Shown here: in pieces, positions 34,366 to 42,424 of the stretch | How positions within the stretch are numbered: position 1 is the first letter of the stretch | Layout: each line of letters starts with the position of its first letter | From: Methylocapsa sp. S129 | Lineage (GTDB): Bacteria > Pseudomonadota > Alphaproteobacteria > Rhizobiales > Beijerinckiaceae | Length of the DNA stretch: 64,000 bases | Direction of reading: 5' to 3' | Assembly: GCF_009765995.1 (NCBI RefSeq) | Contig: NZ_LMUI01000013.1 | Location: forward strand, 125,117-189,116 | Translations under genes and position numbers: made by a program | The notes under the pieces: model-generated | The model's input: the letters and a program-made list of their open reading frames with translations, nothing else | Told to the model about the DNA's origin: nothing | Databases searched by the model: none

Positions 34366-34757
34366 CGGGCGCGGAGCCGATCTGGATTGAGGAGCTTGAT
34401 GTCCTCACGCTGCATGATCGGCTTCTGGCGTTTCATGGCGGCCCGGCCGGCGTGCGCGATGAGGGATTGCTGAAATCGGCGCTCGCGCGCGCCAGGCCAT
34501 TGGCGGCCTATGGCGACAGCGCCGATTGGGTCGACATGGCGGCCGTCTATACCGCCGAGATCTTCAAGAACCATCCCTTTGTCGACGGCAACAAGCGAAC
34601 GGGCTTCGTCGCCGGAATCCTGTTTCTCGAATTGAACGGCTATCGCTTCACAGCAACCGAGGCCGCCGCGGCGGACTCCGTGCTCGCCTTGGCGGCGGGG
34701 ACGTTGAGCGAGGCGGGGTACATGGCGTTTCTCCGGGAGAACGTTACGAGTGAATAA
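34362..34757 (+). CDS. Doc-like Fic-domain toxin
   Basis: This 131-residue protein carries the death-on-curing (Doc) pattern, with the active motif HPFVDGNKRTG at residues 71-81 in helix context AAVYTAEIFKNHPF, and the N-terminal LTLHDRLLAFHGGPAGVRDEGLLKSALARARPL. Doc phosphorylates EF-Tu and arrests translation; the Lys-Arg-Thr rather than Gly-Asn-Gly after the motif fits Doc. It is coupled to an AbrB-type rather than a Phd-type antitoxin. Confidence 0.9.
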   Translation: MTGAEPIWIEELDVLTLHDRLLAFHGGPAGVRDEGLLKSALARARPLAAYGDSADWVDMAAVYTAEIFKNHPFVDGNKRTGFVAGILFLELNGYRFTATEAAAADSVLALAAGTLSEAGYMAFLRENVTSE

Positions 34758-35142
34758 TGGACGGCGAGAGGGTGGGAAAAGCCTGCGCGGAACCGAACCC
34801 ACGAACCATTCGGGTTTCATCATCAGCATTCCGGCGAGGCGCCCGCATTTGTCAAATGACACGAGGCGGCTGAACGAGGGCGCGCTCATCGGGAAATGCC
34901 GAATCACTCATGTCGAGCACTGGAATAAGGGCGGCGAGAAGACGGCCGCCAGCAAGCCGCACTGCGCTTGCCAGGATTGGCAGGCGAACGCATCGGCGAA
35001 GCCTGCATGCACCTCGTCAGTGGCGCGTGCGAGGAGCGGATAGAGCCCGAATAGACGCGGCGTGAACCTGCCGCTCCTCCCGTGTGAAGGGAGCGCTCTA
35101 ACTTGAGGGAGTCATCGTCCGCTTCGTCGTGGGCGCGACGAC
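34758..35142. other. Gene-poor stretch after the toxin gene
   Basis: I see no credible gene here. Short frames exist (for example from 34912) but match nothing I recognise and lack good ribosome sites. Together with the hairpin beyond it, this stretch leads into the AT-rich crystallin-like gene, so it may be eroded accessory DNA. Confidence 0.4.
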
Positions 35143-35185
35143 GGCGTCCTATTGGCGTACCAACAACTGCCGACGATAGGACGCC
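35143..35185. repeat. 10-bp perfect inverted repeat downstream of the crystallin-like gene
   Basis: GGCGTCCTAT at 35143-35152 is mirrored by ATAGGACGCC at 35176-35185 with a 23-base loop. It begins 8 bp beyond the stop of the minus-strand crystallin-like gene and could form an RNA hairpin at the transcript end. There is no T-tract, so it is not a typical intrinsic terminator. Confidence 0.5.
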
Positions 35186-35193
35186 GCAGAAAT

Positions 35194-35475
35194 TTATCCG
35201 CTAATAAGCTGCACCGATGAAATAGTATTGTCGACAATGCCGACCGAGGTTGTAGAGCGATATTCCCCTGGACCCAAATCTTTCGAAGCGCCTTGATAAT
35301 TTATATCTGCAAAAAACCTCCAAGTACCAGAAGCTACTTTAATTGAAGATGTTTCATCATTCCAATTCTGCCCTGGGAACTCTCCGCTCATATTCCGAAA
35401 ATCTGGAATGCTATTGTTGATAACATATGCATTGCCAGAAAAATTTTCATCCCAAAATATTGTGCACTGTGCCAT
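35194..35475 (-). CDS. Single-domain beta/gamma-crystallin-like protein
   Basis: This 93-residue protein looks like one complete beta/gamma-crystallin domain with two Greek-key motifs. Each has an aromatic-x4-aromatic-x-Gly hairpin (FWDENFSG at 7-14 and FADINYQG at 55-62), and each is followed by a calcium motif of the (N/D)(N/D)xx(S/T)S type: NDETSS at 39-44 and DNTISS at 82-87. No signal peptide is evident. The gene is far more AT-rich (about 40-45% GC by eye) than all its neighbours, suggesting recent acquisition. Microbial relatives bind calcium; some are secreted or spore-coat proteins or inhibitors. The role here is unknown. Confidence 0.82.
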   Translation of the reverse strand: MAQCTIFWDENFSGNAYVINNSIPDFRNMSGEFPGQNWNDETSSIKVASGTWRFFADINYQGASKDLGPGEYRSTTSVGIVDNTISSVQLISG

Positions 35476-35682
35476 CGGTTCCCCCCTTGAAATTGGCCGA
35501 CCTCAAGTGACCGCGGCCGCGCCGTAAAAGTTAAGAAAGTATTAACGCACGAAGAACATGGGTCTTGGTAGCGTGAACTTGAACAACTGCTGCTCAGATT
35601 TGAGCATCGGCGGTTCGCCGTCTTTGGAACGGAGTTTGTCGCTCCTCAATCGCATGGTAATGTCCTTTATCGTGCTCTTTTG

Positions 35683-36213
35683 ATGGAGCAGGATCGCGCC
35701 ATGCTCGATCCGCCACGCCCCACGATCGCGACGAGTCCAGCCCTTCAGCCGATTCCGGTGTTTGCCGGGCGCGGGGCGATCTGTCGCGAGGTGCTGGAAT
35801 CTTTGCCGGCGTGGTTCGGCATTGCGTCGGCGATCGAGAGCTACGTCTCGGCGGCCGACGGGATGCCGATGCTGGCGTGTTTCGACCCCGCCGGCCCGGT
35901 GGCGGGCTTCGTGTCAGTGAAAGTTCAGACGGCCGTCGCAGCGGAAGTGTATGTCATGGGCGTCAAGCGTCAGTGGCATCGCCAGGGGATCGGTCGCAGC
36001 TTGATTGAAGCCGCCGTGCAACTCGCCGCCGCGCAAAGATCGCGGTTTTTGACGGTGAAGACGCTTTCCTCGTCGAAGGCCGATCCGAATTACGCGGCTA
36101 CGCGGCGGTTCTATGAGGCGATCGGTTTCCTGCCAATCGAGGAATTTCCGACCCTCTGGGGCGCGGACAATCCCTGCCTGTTGATGCTTCGACCCTTGTC
36201 ACCTCTCACCTGA
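35683..36213 (+). CDS. GNAT family N-acetyltransferase
   Basis: This 176-residue protein shows the GNAT acetyl-CoA site: a beta-4 strand VYVMGVKRQWHRQGIGRSLIEAA with the RQGIGR pyrophosphate loop, then FLTVKTLSSSKADPNYAATRRFYEAIGFLPIEEFPTLWG, the motif-B pattern. It could acetylate an amino group on a small molecule or protein. ATG 35683 is preferred over the TTG one codon earlier. Confidence 0.9.
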   Translation: MEQDRAMLDPPRPTIATSPALQPIPVFAGRGAICREVLESLPAWFGIASAIESYVSAADGMPMLACFDPAGPVAGFVSVKVQTAVAAEVYVMGVKRQWHRQGIGRSLIEAAVQLAAAQRSRFLTVKTLSSSKADPNYAATRRFYEAIGFLPIEEFPTLWGADNPCLLMLRPLSPLT

Positions 36214-36290
36214 GCCGGCTCGCAAATCTTCGATCCGCGGCTTCCAATCGCCCCGACGGCATCTTCGCGAAGGCGTCCATAAACCTGCGC

Positions 36291-36674
36291 TCAGATCCGC
36301 CCGAGCGCAAACGCTGTTTTGCCGAGCGAATCCCAAATGATCCCGCGCAAGAGTTCGCTGTCGAGATGCGCCTCGACGCGTCCGCCGACGAAAGTCAATT
36401 CGACGCGGCGGCCGTCGCGCGAGAACCTGACGCTCTTGATCCGGCGCGGCGCCTTGACGTCCTCGGGATCGGCGGCGCCCGCAACGGCAAATTGCAGAAT
36501 TTTGCTGTGGGCGACCGTCAGCCGCACGGTTCGGCCCTTGTCGTCCTCCCCGACCCAGTCGCCCTCGATCGCCGTTGCGGCGCGCGCGGCGCCTGGTAAA
36601 ACGGCGAGCGAAAGCGCGAACGCCAAAGCCATCCTTCGGCTAGCGAATATCGACGGCATTTTGGCTCCGCTCAT
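36291..36674 (-). CDS. Secreted hypothetical protein
   Basis: The protein has 127 residues from ATG 36674; an ATG at 36659 is also possible. A signal peptide is clear (SRRMALAFALSLAVLPGAARA). The mature part looks like a small beta-sandwich: IEGDWVGEDDKGRTVRLTVAHSKI and VKSVRFSRDGRRVELTF-type strands. I recognise no family. Confidence 0.65.
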   Translation of the reverse strand: MSGAKMPSIFASRRMALAFALSLAVLPGAARAATAIEGDWVGEDDKGRTVRLTVAHSKILQFAVAGAADPEDVKAPRRIKSVRFSRDGRRVELTFVGGRVEAHLDSELLRGIIWDSLGKTAFALGRI

Positions 36675-36808
36675 CTCGCATCGGCGACGCATCTCAGTTT
36701 GCGCCGCCACACTTCGCGCGGCAAGGCGAGGCAAGGCGAGCTCTTGTATCCCTCGGAAATGACGGCGCCTGCGCCCTTTATTCACTGATCGACGCTTTGG
36801 ACTGCGCC

Positions 36809-37444
36809 CTACCGCCGGCGTTTCGCCGGCTCATCTCCAAGCCTGTCCGCCAGATACAGCCGCGTCATCTCGCGCAGTTCGGTCATGGCGCCGGAATCCG
36901 CGCCGTCCGCGGCCTCACGCTTCAAATGCGCCATCGTCTTCATCATATGCATCAGGACGATCGCGATATCGCGAACGCGTTCGTCGTCAAGTTTCGAGCG
37001 AGACAGCTTGAGCGTCTGCGCGATGCGTCGCCCGAGCCTGCTCTTGAATTCCGCGCGCCGGGCCGACCAATCCGAATGCGCATCGAGAAGGGCGACGATG
37101 GTCCGCTTTTCGCGGTGCATCTTGCCGATCAAGCCAAACAACGCATCCGTCAGCGCCCCCACCGACAATGTCGCGGCCTCCGCGTCGATCGCGGCAAACG
37201 ATTCGTCGATGAGATCGGCGAAGCGCTGGATCAAAGCGTCGGCGAGGACCTCTTTATTCGGGAAGAAGCGGTAGAGCGAGCCAATCGGCGCGCCGGCGCG
37301 CGCGGCGACCTCGGCCATGGTCGCGGCCTCATAGCCGCGCTCCGCGATCACGTCGGCCCCCGCCTCCAGCAGCGCCGCGACCCGCAGCCTGCCCGGGCGC
37401 CGTTGCGGCTCAAGCGCGCCGCGCTCGATCAAAACAGTTGACAT
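36809..37444 (-). CDS. TetR family transcriptional regulator
   Basis: This 211-residue protein has the TetR HTH at residues about 18-65: RVAALLEAGADVIAERGYEAATMAEVAARAGAPIGSLYRFFPNKEVL. The remainder is helical and would bind an inducer. It is divergent from the DHA2 efflux gene at 37548, the classical repressor-pump arrangement, so it likely represses that gene and itself. Confidence 0.92.
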   Translation of the reverse strand: MSTVLIERGALEPQRRPGRLRVAALLEAGADVIAERGYEAATMAEVAARAGAPIGSLYRFFPNKEVLADALIQRFADLIDESFAAIDAEAATLSVGALTDALFGLIGKMHREKRTIVALLDAHSDWSARRAEFKSRLGRRIAQTLKLSRSKLDDERVRDIAIVLMHMMKTMAHLKREAADGADSGAMTELREMTRLYLADRLGDEPAKRRR

Positions 37445-37457
37445 TATGCGAGCCTAC

Positions 37458-37495
37458 CCTCAAATATCAATACATGAGCCAAACCTCAACTATCA
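37458..37495. promoter_or_regulatory. Candidate TetR operator: direct 12-mers
   Basis: CCTCAAATATCA (37458-37469) and CCTCAACTATCA (37484-37495) match at 11 of 12 bases, 26 bp apart start to start, in the 103-bp gap between tetR and the efflux gene. Within it CTCA and TGAG also form a small inverted pair. The region is AT-rich compared with its flanks, so it probably also contains the promoters. Confidence 0.5.
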
Positions 37496-37547
37496 TAGAA
37501 CCGATCGCCGAGACGTCAAAGCTCTCATTGCGCAGGAAGGTGTGAAG

Positions 37548-39188
37548 ATGGCCGCCGCCCAGCCCGACACCTATCAAGACCTGTCGCCGCGCGCGGTGCT
37601 GGCGACGGTGATCGGCGTCATGATTGCGATGCTGATGGCCGCCCTCGATCAGACGATCGTGGGAACCGCCATGCCGCGGATCATCTCCGAACTGCACGGC
37701 TTCGAGCATTATTCGGCGGTCGTCACCGCTTATATGATCGCCTCGACCGCCATTCTGCCGATCGCGGGCAAGCTGAGCGACGTCTATGGCCGCAAGCCGT
37801 TCCTTCTCGTCGGCGTGCTGTGGTTCATGGCGACAAGCGCGCTCTGCGGCTTTGCCGGCGACATGCTGCAACTGGTGATCTTTCGCGCGCTCCAGGGCCT
37901 TGGCGCCGGCGTCATGCAGACGATGGCGTTCACCACCATCGCCGACCTCTATCCCCCCGCCAAACGCGGCCGCGTGATCGGGATCGCCGCGTCCGTCTTT
38001 GGATTGTCGAGCGTAATCGGACCGTTGATCGGCGGCTTTCTGACGGACGGCCCGGGCTGGCGCTATGCGTTCTACGTCAACCTCCCCGTCGGATTTGTCG
38101 CTCTGGCGATCCTCTATTTCTTCTTCCCGCACATCCGGGCGCAAAAGGCGGCGGACTTCCGGATCGACTATGCCGGCTCGCTGTCGCTCGTCGCGTCGAT
38201 CGTGCCCGTCCTGCTCGCCCTGAGCTGGGGCGGCCGCGACTATGCCTGGGCCTCGCCGACCATCCTTGGCCTGTTGCTGACTGGCGTTGTTTTTGGCGCG
38301 CTGTTCTTCGTCGTCGAGCTCCGCGCCGCGCACCCAATCGTCAATCTCGCGCTGTTCCGCAACGCGATCGTCAGCGTTGCGCTATCGACAGCCTTCCTGA
38401 CTTCGGCCGCGATGTTCGGCGCGGTCCTGTTCATCCCGTTGTTCGTCCAGTCGGTGCTCGGAAGCAGCGCCACCGACAGCGGCAAAATCCTGATGCCGCT
38501 CACTTTGGCGCTGTTGCTGACGGCGGTCGTCGCCGGCCAGGGCATCTCGCGGACGGGACGCTATCGCCCGTTCGCGATCGGCGGCGCCGCCATGGGCGCG
38601 ATCGGCATGTTCCTGCTCTCCAGGATGGACCCGTCCACGAGCTATTTCATGGTGGTGCGCAATGTCGCGATCCTCGGCGTCGGGCTCGGGGCGGCGATGC
38701 CGGTCTTCAACCTTGCCGTTCAGAACGCGGTCGAGGCGCGCGTGGTCGGCAGCGCGACCTCGATGGTGCAGTTCGTGCGCTCGATCGGCGGCACGCTGGG
38801 CGTCGCCGCATTCGGAAGCGTGCTCGCCAGCGGCTTTGCTCCGGCGTTCCGCCGGGCCCTGCCCGCCGACATCGTCGCAGACGTCTCTCCGCAGCCGATC
38901 GCCGCCCTCACCGACGCCCAGCTTTACATGACGTCGGCCGGCGCCAAACAGCTTGAGGCGATCCTCAACGGCTTCGGTCTCAACACCGACGCGATGATCG
39001 ACGCCGTTCGCCAGGCCGCGCGCATAGCGCTCGCCGGTTCGCTTCGCGACGTCTTCGAGATCGCGGCGGCGCTGCTCCTGGCGGCGACGGCGCTCGCCCT
39101 CTTCTTGCGCGAAATTCCGCTTCGCAAGACCAATCAACGCGCGGCGGAGCCGATCGCCGACAATGGCGCGGAATTGCACGGCGCGTGA
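37548..39188 (+). CDS. DHA2-family multidrug efflux MFS transporter (EmrB-like)
   Basis: This 546-residue protein has about 14 hydrophobic helices, as in the DHA2 drug:H+ antiporters. Motif A is GKLSDVYGRKPFLL, motif D1 ALDQTIVGTAMPRIISEL is in helix 1, and motif C is VIGPLIGGFLTDGPGWRYAFYVNLPVG. It exports hydrophobic or cationic compounds using the proton gradient. AGGAAGG precedes ATG 37548. It is divergent from a TetR gene. There is no adjacent EmrA-like membrane fusion protein. Confidence 0.93.
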   Translation: MAAAQPDTYQDLSPRAVLATVIGVMIAMLMAALDQTIVGTAMPRIISELHGFEHYSAVVTAYMIASTAILPIAGKLSDVYGRKPFLLVGVLWFMATSALCGFAGDMLQLVIFRALQGLGAGVMQTMAFTTIADLYPPAKRGRVIGIAASVFGLSSVIGPLIGGFLTDGPGWRYAFYVNLPVGFVALAILYFFFPHIRAQKAADFRIDYAGSLSLVASIVPVLLALSWGGRDYAWASPTILGLLLTGVVFGALFFVVELRAAHPIVNLALFRNAIVSVALSTAFLTSAAMFGAVLFIPLFVQSVLGSSATDSGKILMPLTLALLLTAVVAGQGISRTGRYRPFAIGGAAMGAIGMFLLSRMDPSTSYFMVVRNVAILGVGLGAAMPVFNLAVQNAVEARVVGSATSMVQFVRSIGGTLGVAAFGSVLASGFAPAFRRALPADIVADVSPQPIAALTDAQLYMTSAGAKQLEAILNGFGLNTDAMIDAVRQAARIALAGSLRDVFEIAAALLLAATALALFLREIPLRKTNQRAAEPIADNGAELHGA

Positions 39189-39312
39189 GGTGTCGATTGT
39201 AATCCGGGGGCGGCGATTTGCGGGCGGCTGCGGTCGGCGGTTACGGTGATGGCGTGGACGGCGTCCGCACGGCATCCGGATGATCCCGGAACAGAATTGG
39301 GAAGGCCCCACC

Positions 39313-39837
39313 ATGCGTCTTCTTTGCGCGGCGATGCTGCTCAGCGCGCTCGGCATGGGCGAGGCTTTGGCCGAAGACAATGGCGAGAGGCTTTTCCAGA
39401 TTTTTGAGAGGACGTGCGCCATGAAGCCGGTCTCCGGCGAGGCGCTGGATGCGCAGGCGCGCAGCCTCGGCTACATCCATCAAGATGGTCCCGTCGCGCC
39501 CGACGACCTCAAGCGGGACCCTGATGACATCAATTTCTGGAAGCTCTCCGATCAAGGCTCGAACTTCGCCATCGACGCCTATTTCGGAGGGCCGCGCGCG
39601 CATTATCAGGTCAGTTGCTCGGTCCACGCCGACAACGTCGACCCCGCCGCCTTCATCGAGCGCCTCAAGCGCGAGACGACATTGCCCGATCCGCAAACGA
39701 AGTCCGATCCGGAGACGGGCAAGCTGACCTATGCCTGGACGGCGGAGGCGGACGGCGGCAAGGACAGGCTGGAAGTCGCCGCCTTCAGGAATGGCAGGGT
39801 CCTTGTCGCGTTCTCCTACGACGTGATCGCCCGTTAG
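39313..39837 (+). CDS. Secreted hypothetical protein
   Basis: This 174-residue protein begins with a signal peptide (MRLLCAAMLLSALGMGEALA, cleavage before ED). The mature part has two widely spaced cysteines (in ERTCAMKP and YQVSCSVHAD) and a repeated alpha/beta pattern, but no domain I can name. The upstream in-frame extension from 39280 lacks a hydrophobic start, so ATG 39313 is chosen. The function is unknown. Confidence 0.7.
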   Translation: MRLLCAAMLLSALGMGEALAEDNGERLFQIFERTCAMKPVSGEALDAQARSLGYIHQDGPVAPDDLKRDPDDINFWKLSDQGSNFAIDAYFGGPRAHYQVSCSVHADNVDPAAFIERLKRETTLPDPQTKSDPETGKLTYAWTAEADGGKDRLEVAAFRNGRVLVAFSYDVIAR

Positions 39838-40507
39838 AGCGCGCGGCGATGGCGCCTTTAATTGACTTGCCGAACCTCTCCCCGCCGCCCTGCGCTGGCC
39901 GCGCTCAGCGAGCGCGGCTACAAAGCCGCTCGGCGCGCGTCATTTCAGGGCGATTTGGCGGGGCGTCGGGCAGGCGGCTAAGGGCGCAAGTCTCGGCCGG
40001 CCTTGTTCGCGCCATGCGAAACAAGTTATTTCTGAAAATCGAAACCTATGCTAAAGTGCGCCTGATGTCCCACAATCGGGAGGCGCAGTTTGAACCCGTC
40101 CGATTCCCCTGCCTTGCCTCAATGTGCGCGCCCAGCCGGGATTGCGAGCCGCGCCGCGACGCGCGGCGGCGTTGGAAAATCAGAAAACATAATTTTACGG
40201 TTTTTCACTTGCAAAGCTTTGATTTCCTTGAATCGAACCAGAAAAAGATTTGCAGGCGAGGCTTTCCTGTCTTGCGATATCAAGGGCTTGGCGAAGCGCG
40301 CGTTGTGCGATTGGGTGCGGCAAATGCGTTTTCCAGATATTTTATTTGGAGCCGCATCCCCGGCGCCGATCTTCCGCGCCGGCCCAAGCGAAACGGCGCT
40401 GGGCTCAGCGACAGCTATCCATTGATTGCATGGAGGCGATTATGCAAACAATGGATAATCCTGCCTCCGATGATCGTCCGTTACGTTGCGAAATCGGGCA
40501 TGGGCCT
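39838..40507. other. Long gene-poor region at the soxD side of the split sox locus
   Basis: No convincing gene lies here. One frame of 166 residues (40014-40514) is open but Arg/Cys-rich, has no recognisable domain, and includes AT-rich runs uncharacteristic of neighbouring genes. Around 40015-40260 GC falls visibly. It may be degraded accessory DNA or an unrecognised regulatory stretch. Confidence 0.45.
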
Positions 40508-40641
40508 GTTGTAGACGCGGTCGCTGACCGCGTTCAGCGCGAAAGCGCTTTTTCGATCACTTGCGGATGAAACGGCGGCGAAGAAGCGCGGCGGACGAAT
40601 GCTTCGCATTCGCCTAGGGATCAGCGATCGCGCCTACAACG
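40508..40641. repeat. Inverted repeat element reaching into the soxD stop codon
   Basis: TGTTGTAGACGCGGTCGCTG begins the left arm (40508-40530); its near-mirror GGATCAGCGATCGCGCCTAC begins the right arm (40619-40641), about 20 of 23 bases matching. Inside the left part are a perfect CGCGGTC/GACCGCG hairpin (40516-40532) and AGCGC-GAAA-GCGCT followed by T's (40536-40553). The right arm overlaps the soxD stop. Confidence 0.65.
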
Positions 40642-40912
40642 ATGGCGGCGCCTCGCCCGACTTATAGGTGACGCTGATCTTGTCGGTGATCGTGTCGCGC
40701 AGGCAGTTGAAATAGCGCCCGCAGCCTGACGCATGGCGCCAGCGTTCGGCGTGGAGGCCCTTGTCGTTGACGCGCAGATAGAGGAAGGCGCTCCATTCCT
40801 CGTCGCTGGCGGCGGCCGGATGGAGCGGGCGCACGAGATGCGCCTCGCCGCCGTAGCGGAACTCGGTTTCCGGGCGTTCCATCTCGCAATAGGGACAGCG
40901 GATCAGCAGCAT
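40634..40912 (-). CDS. soxD: Sarcosine oxidase delta subunit
   Basis: The 92-residue subunit has the SoxD pattern: a zinc-binding RCPYCEMERPETEFRYGGEA, then FLYLRVNDKGLHAERWRHASGCGRYFNCLRDTITD. Cys in CPYC and the later Cys/His positions bind zinc in the tetramer. It follows soxB by 9 bp on the same strand. In most alphaproteobacteria soxA follows directly; here soxA starts 15.5 kb farther on. Confidence 0.95.
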   Translation of the reverse strand: MLLIRCPYCEMERPETEFRYGGEAHLVRPLHPAAASDEEWSAFLYLRVNDKGLHAERWRHASGCGRYFNCLRDTITDKISVTYKSGEAPPSL

Positions 40913-40921
40913 GGTCTGGCT

Positions 40922-42172
40922 CTAATGCGCGACCGCCGCCGCCGCCGCCTCATTGATGAGGGCGCCGGTGCGGAAGCGATCGAGGGTGAAGGGAGCATTG
41001 ATCGGATGGGGCTCGCCGGTGGCGACCTGATGGGCGAACACATGGCCCGAGCCCGGCGTCGCCTTGAAGCCGCCGGTGCCCCAGCCGCAATTGACGAACA
41101 GGCCGGGCACCGGCGTCTTCGAAATGATCGGCGAGCGGTCCGGCGTCACGTCGACGATGCCGCCCCAATTGCGCAGCATGCGCAGGCGCGACACGGTCGG
41201 GAACATTTCGCAGATCGCCTCCAGCGTCTGCGTCGCGATATGCAGGCCGCCGGTCTGGCTATAGGAGGTATAGGCGTCGGTGCCCGCGCCGATGACCAGT
41301 TCGCCCTTGTCCGATTGCGACATATAGGCGTGGATCGTGTTCGACATGACGACGCAGGGCATGATCGGCTTCAGCGGTTCGGACACCAGGGCCTGCAAGG
41401 GGAAGGATTCGAGCGGCATCCTGACGCCCGCCATCGCCATGACGACGCTGGTGTTGCCGGCGGCGACGACGCCGATTCTTTTTGTCGCGATCGGGCCCCG
41501 CGTCGTCTCAAGGCCGCTGACCGCGCCCGAGGCGTCGCGCGCAATCCCCTTGACCTCGCAATTCTCGATAATGTCGACGCCCAGCGTCGAGGCGCCGCGC
41601 GCATAGCCCCAGGCGACCGCGTCATGGCGCGCCGTGCCGCCAGTGCGCTGCAGAGCGGCGCCGACGATGGGATAGCGCATCGAGGGATCGATATTGAGCA
41701 GCGGGCAGAACGCCTTGGCCTGTTCGGGCGTTAGCCATTCGTTCTGCGTGCCGGCGAGGCGATTGGCGTAGATATGCCGCTTGAAGGATTGCTCGTCGTG
41801 ATGGCTATGGGCGATCAGCATGACGCCGCGCGGCGAGAACATGACGTTGTAGTTCAATTCCTGGGACAGCCCATGCCAGAGCTTGTGGGCGTGGCCGTAG
41901 ATCGCCTCGGAGGGCTCCCACAGATAATTGGAGCGGATGATGGTGGTGTTGCGGCCGGTATTGCCGCCGCCGAGCCAGCCCTTTTCGAGAACGGCGATGT
42001 TGCGCATGCCATGTTCTTTGGCCATGTAATAGGCGGTGGCGAGACCGTGTCCGCCCGCCCCGACAATGATGGCGTCGTAAGCGCTTTTGGGCGCGGGCGA
42101 GCGCCATTGCTCGGGCCAGCCTTGATGGCCGCCGAGCGCCTGGCGGGCGAGACTGAGATAAGAAAACTTCAA
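40922..42172 (-). CDS. soxB: Sarcosine oxidase beta subunit
   Basis: This 416-residue flavoprotein subunit holds the substrate-binding FAD and covalent FMN. The Rossmann motif AIIVGAGGHGLATAYYMAKEHG is followed by VLEKGWLGGGNTGRNTTIIRSNYL and late FVNCGWGTGGFKATPGSG. The frame is open up to 42271, but TTG 42172 fits the family start (LKFSYLSLARQALGGHQGW) and has an AGGGAG ribosome site. Length then equals typical SoxB. Its partners soxA and soxG are at 21560-25103. Confidence 0.95.
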   Translation of the reverse strand: MKFSYLSLARQALGGHQGWPEQWRSPAPKSAYDAIIVGAGGHGLATAYYMAKEHGMRNIAVLEKGWLGGGNTGRNTTIIRSNYLWEPSEAIYGHAHKLWHGLSQELNYNVMFSPRGVMLIAHSHHDEQSFKRHIYANRLAGTQNEWLTPEQAKAFCPLLNIDPSMRYPIVGAALQRTGGTARHDAVAWGYARGASTLGVDIIENCEVKGIARDASGAVSGLETTRGPIATKRIGVVAAGNTSVVMAMAGVRMPLESFPLQALVSEPLKPIMPCVVMSNTIHAYMSQSDKGELVIGAGTDAYTSYSQTGGLHIATQTLEAICEMFPTVSRLRMLRNWGGIVDVTPDRSPIISKTPVPGLFVNCGWGTGGFKATPGSGHVFAHQVATGEPHPINAPFTLDRFRTGALINEAAAAAVAH

Positions 42173-42424
42173 GGCTGGAACGCTCCCTGTGGCCGCAGCG
42201 TCGCCAATGGCGCCATGCGCGGGCGCCTTTGTCCAGCCTCTATATGACGCGAGGGGCGATGCGCGCCCCATAATTGTTCAATATGCGCCCCCACTCTTGT
42301 CATGCGGCGCCAGGAATAGCCGCGCAGGGCGAAGTTTGCGCTTGGCGTGACGAAATAATGGCTTCAAGATGCAACCGGCAGCCCTGTTCACTGTTTGTTT
42401 GGCGATTCCCGGGAGAAGGCTCGC

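Noticed and set aside
40215..40235. A minus-strand GGTTCGATTC resembling a tRNA T-loop
   Set aside because: No acceptor, D or anticodon stems can be folded around it.
40090..40425. A GGVGKS string resembling a P-loop in a frame inside the same gap
   Set aside because: The flanking residues do not fit an ATPase strand-loop-helix and no Walker B follows; likely chance.
40014..40514. A 166-codon plus-strand frame in the gap before soxD
   Set aside because: No recognisable domain, many Arg and Cys residues, and uneven composition; kept only as a note in the gap entry.
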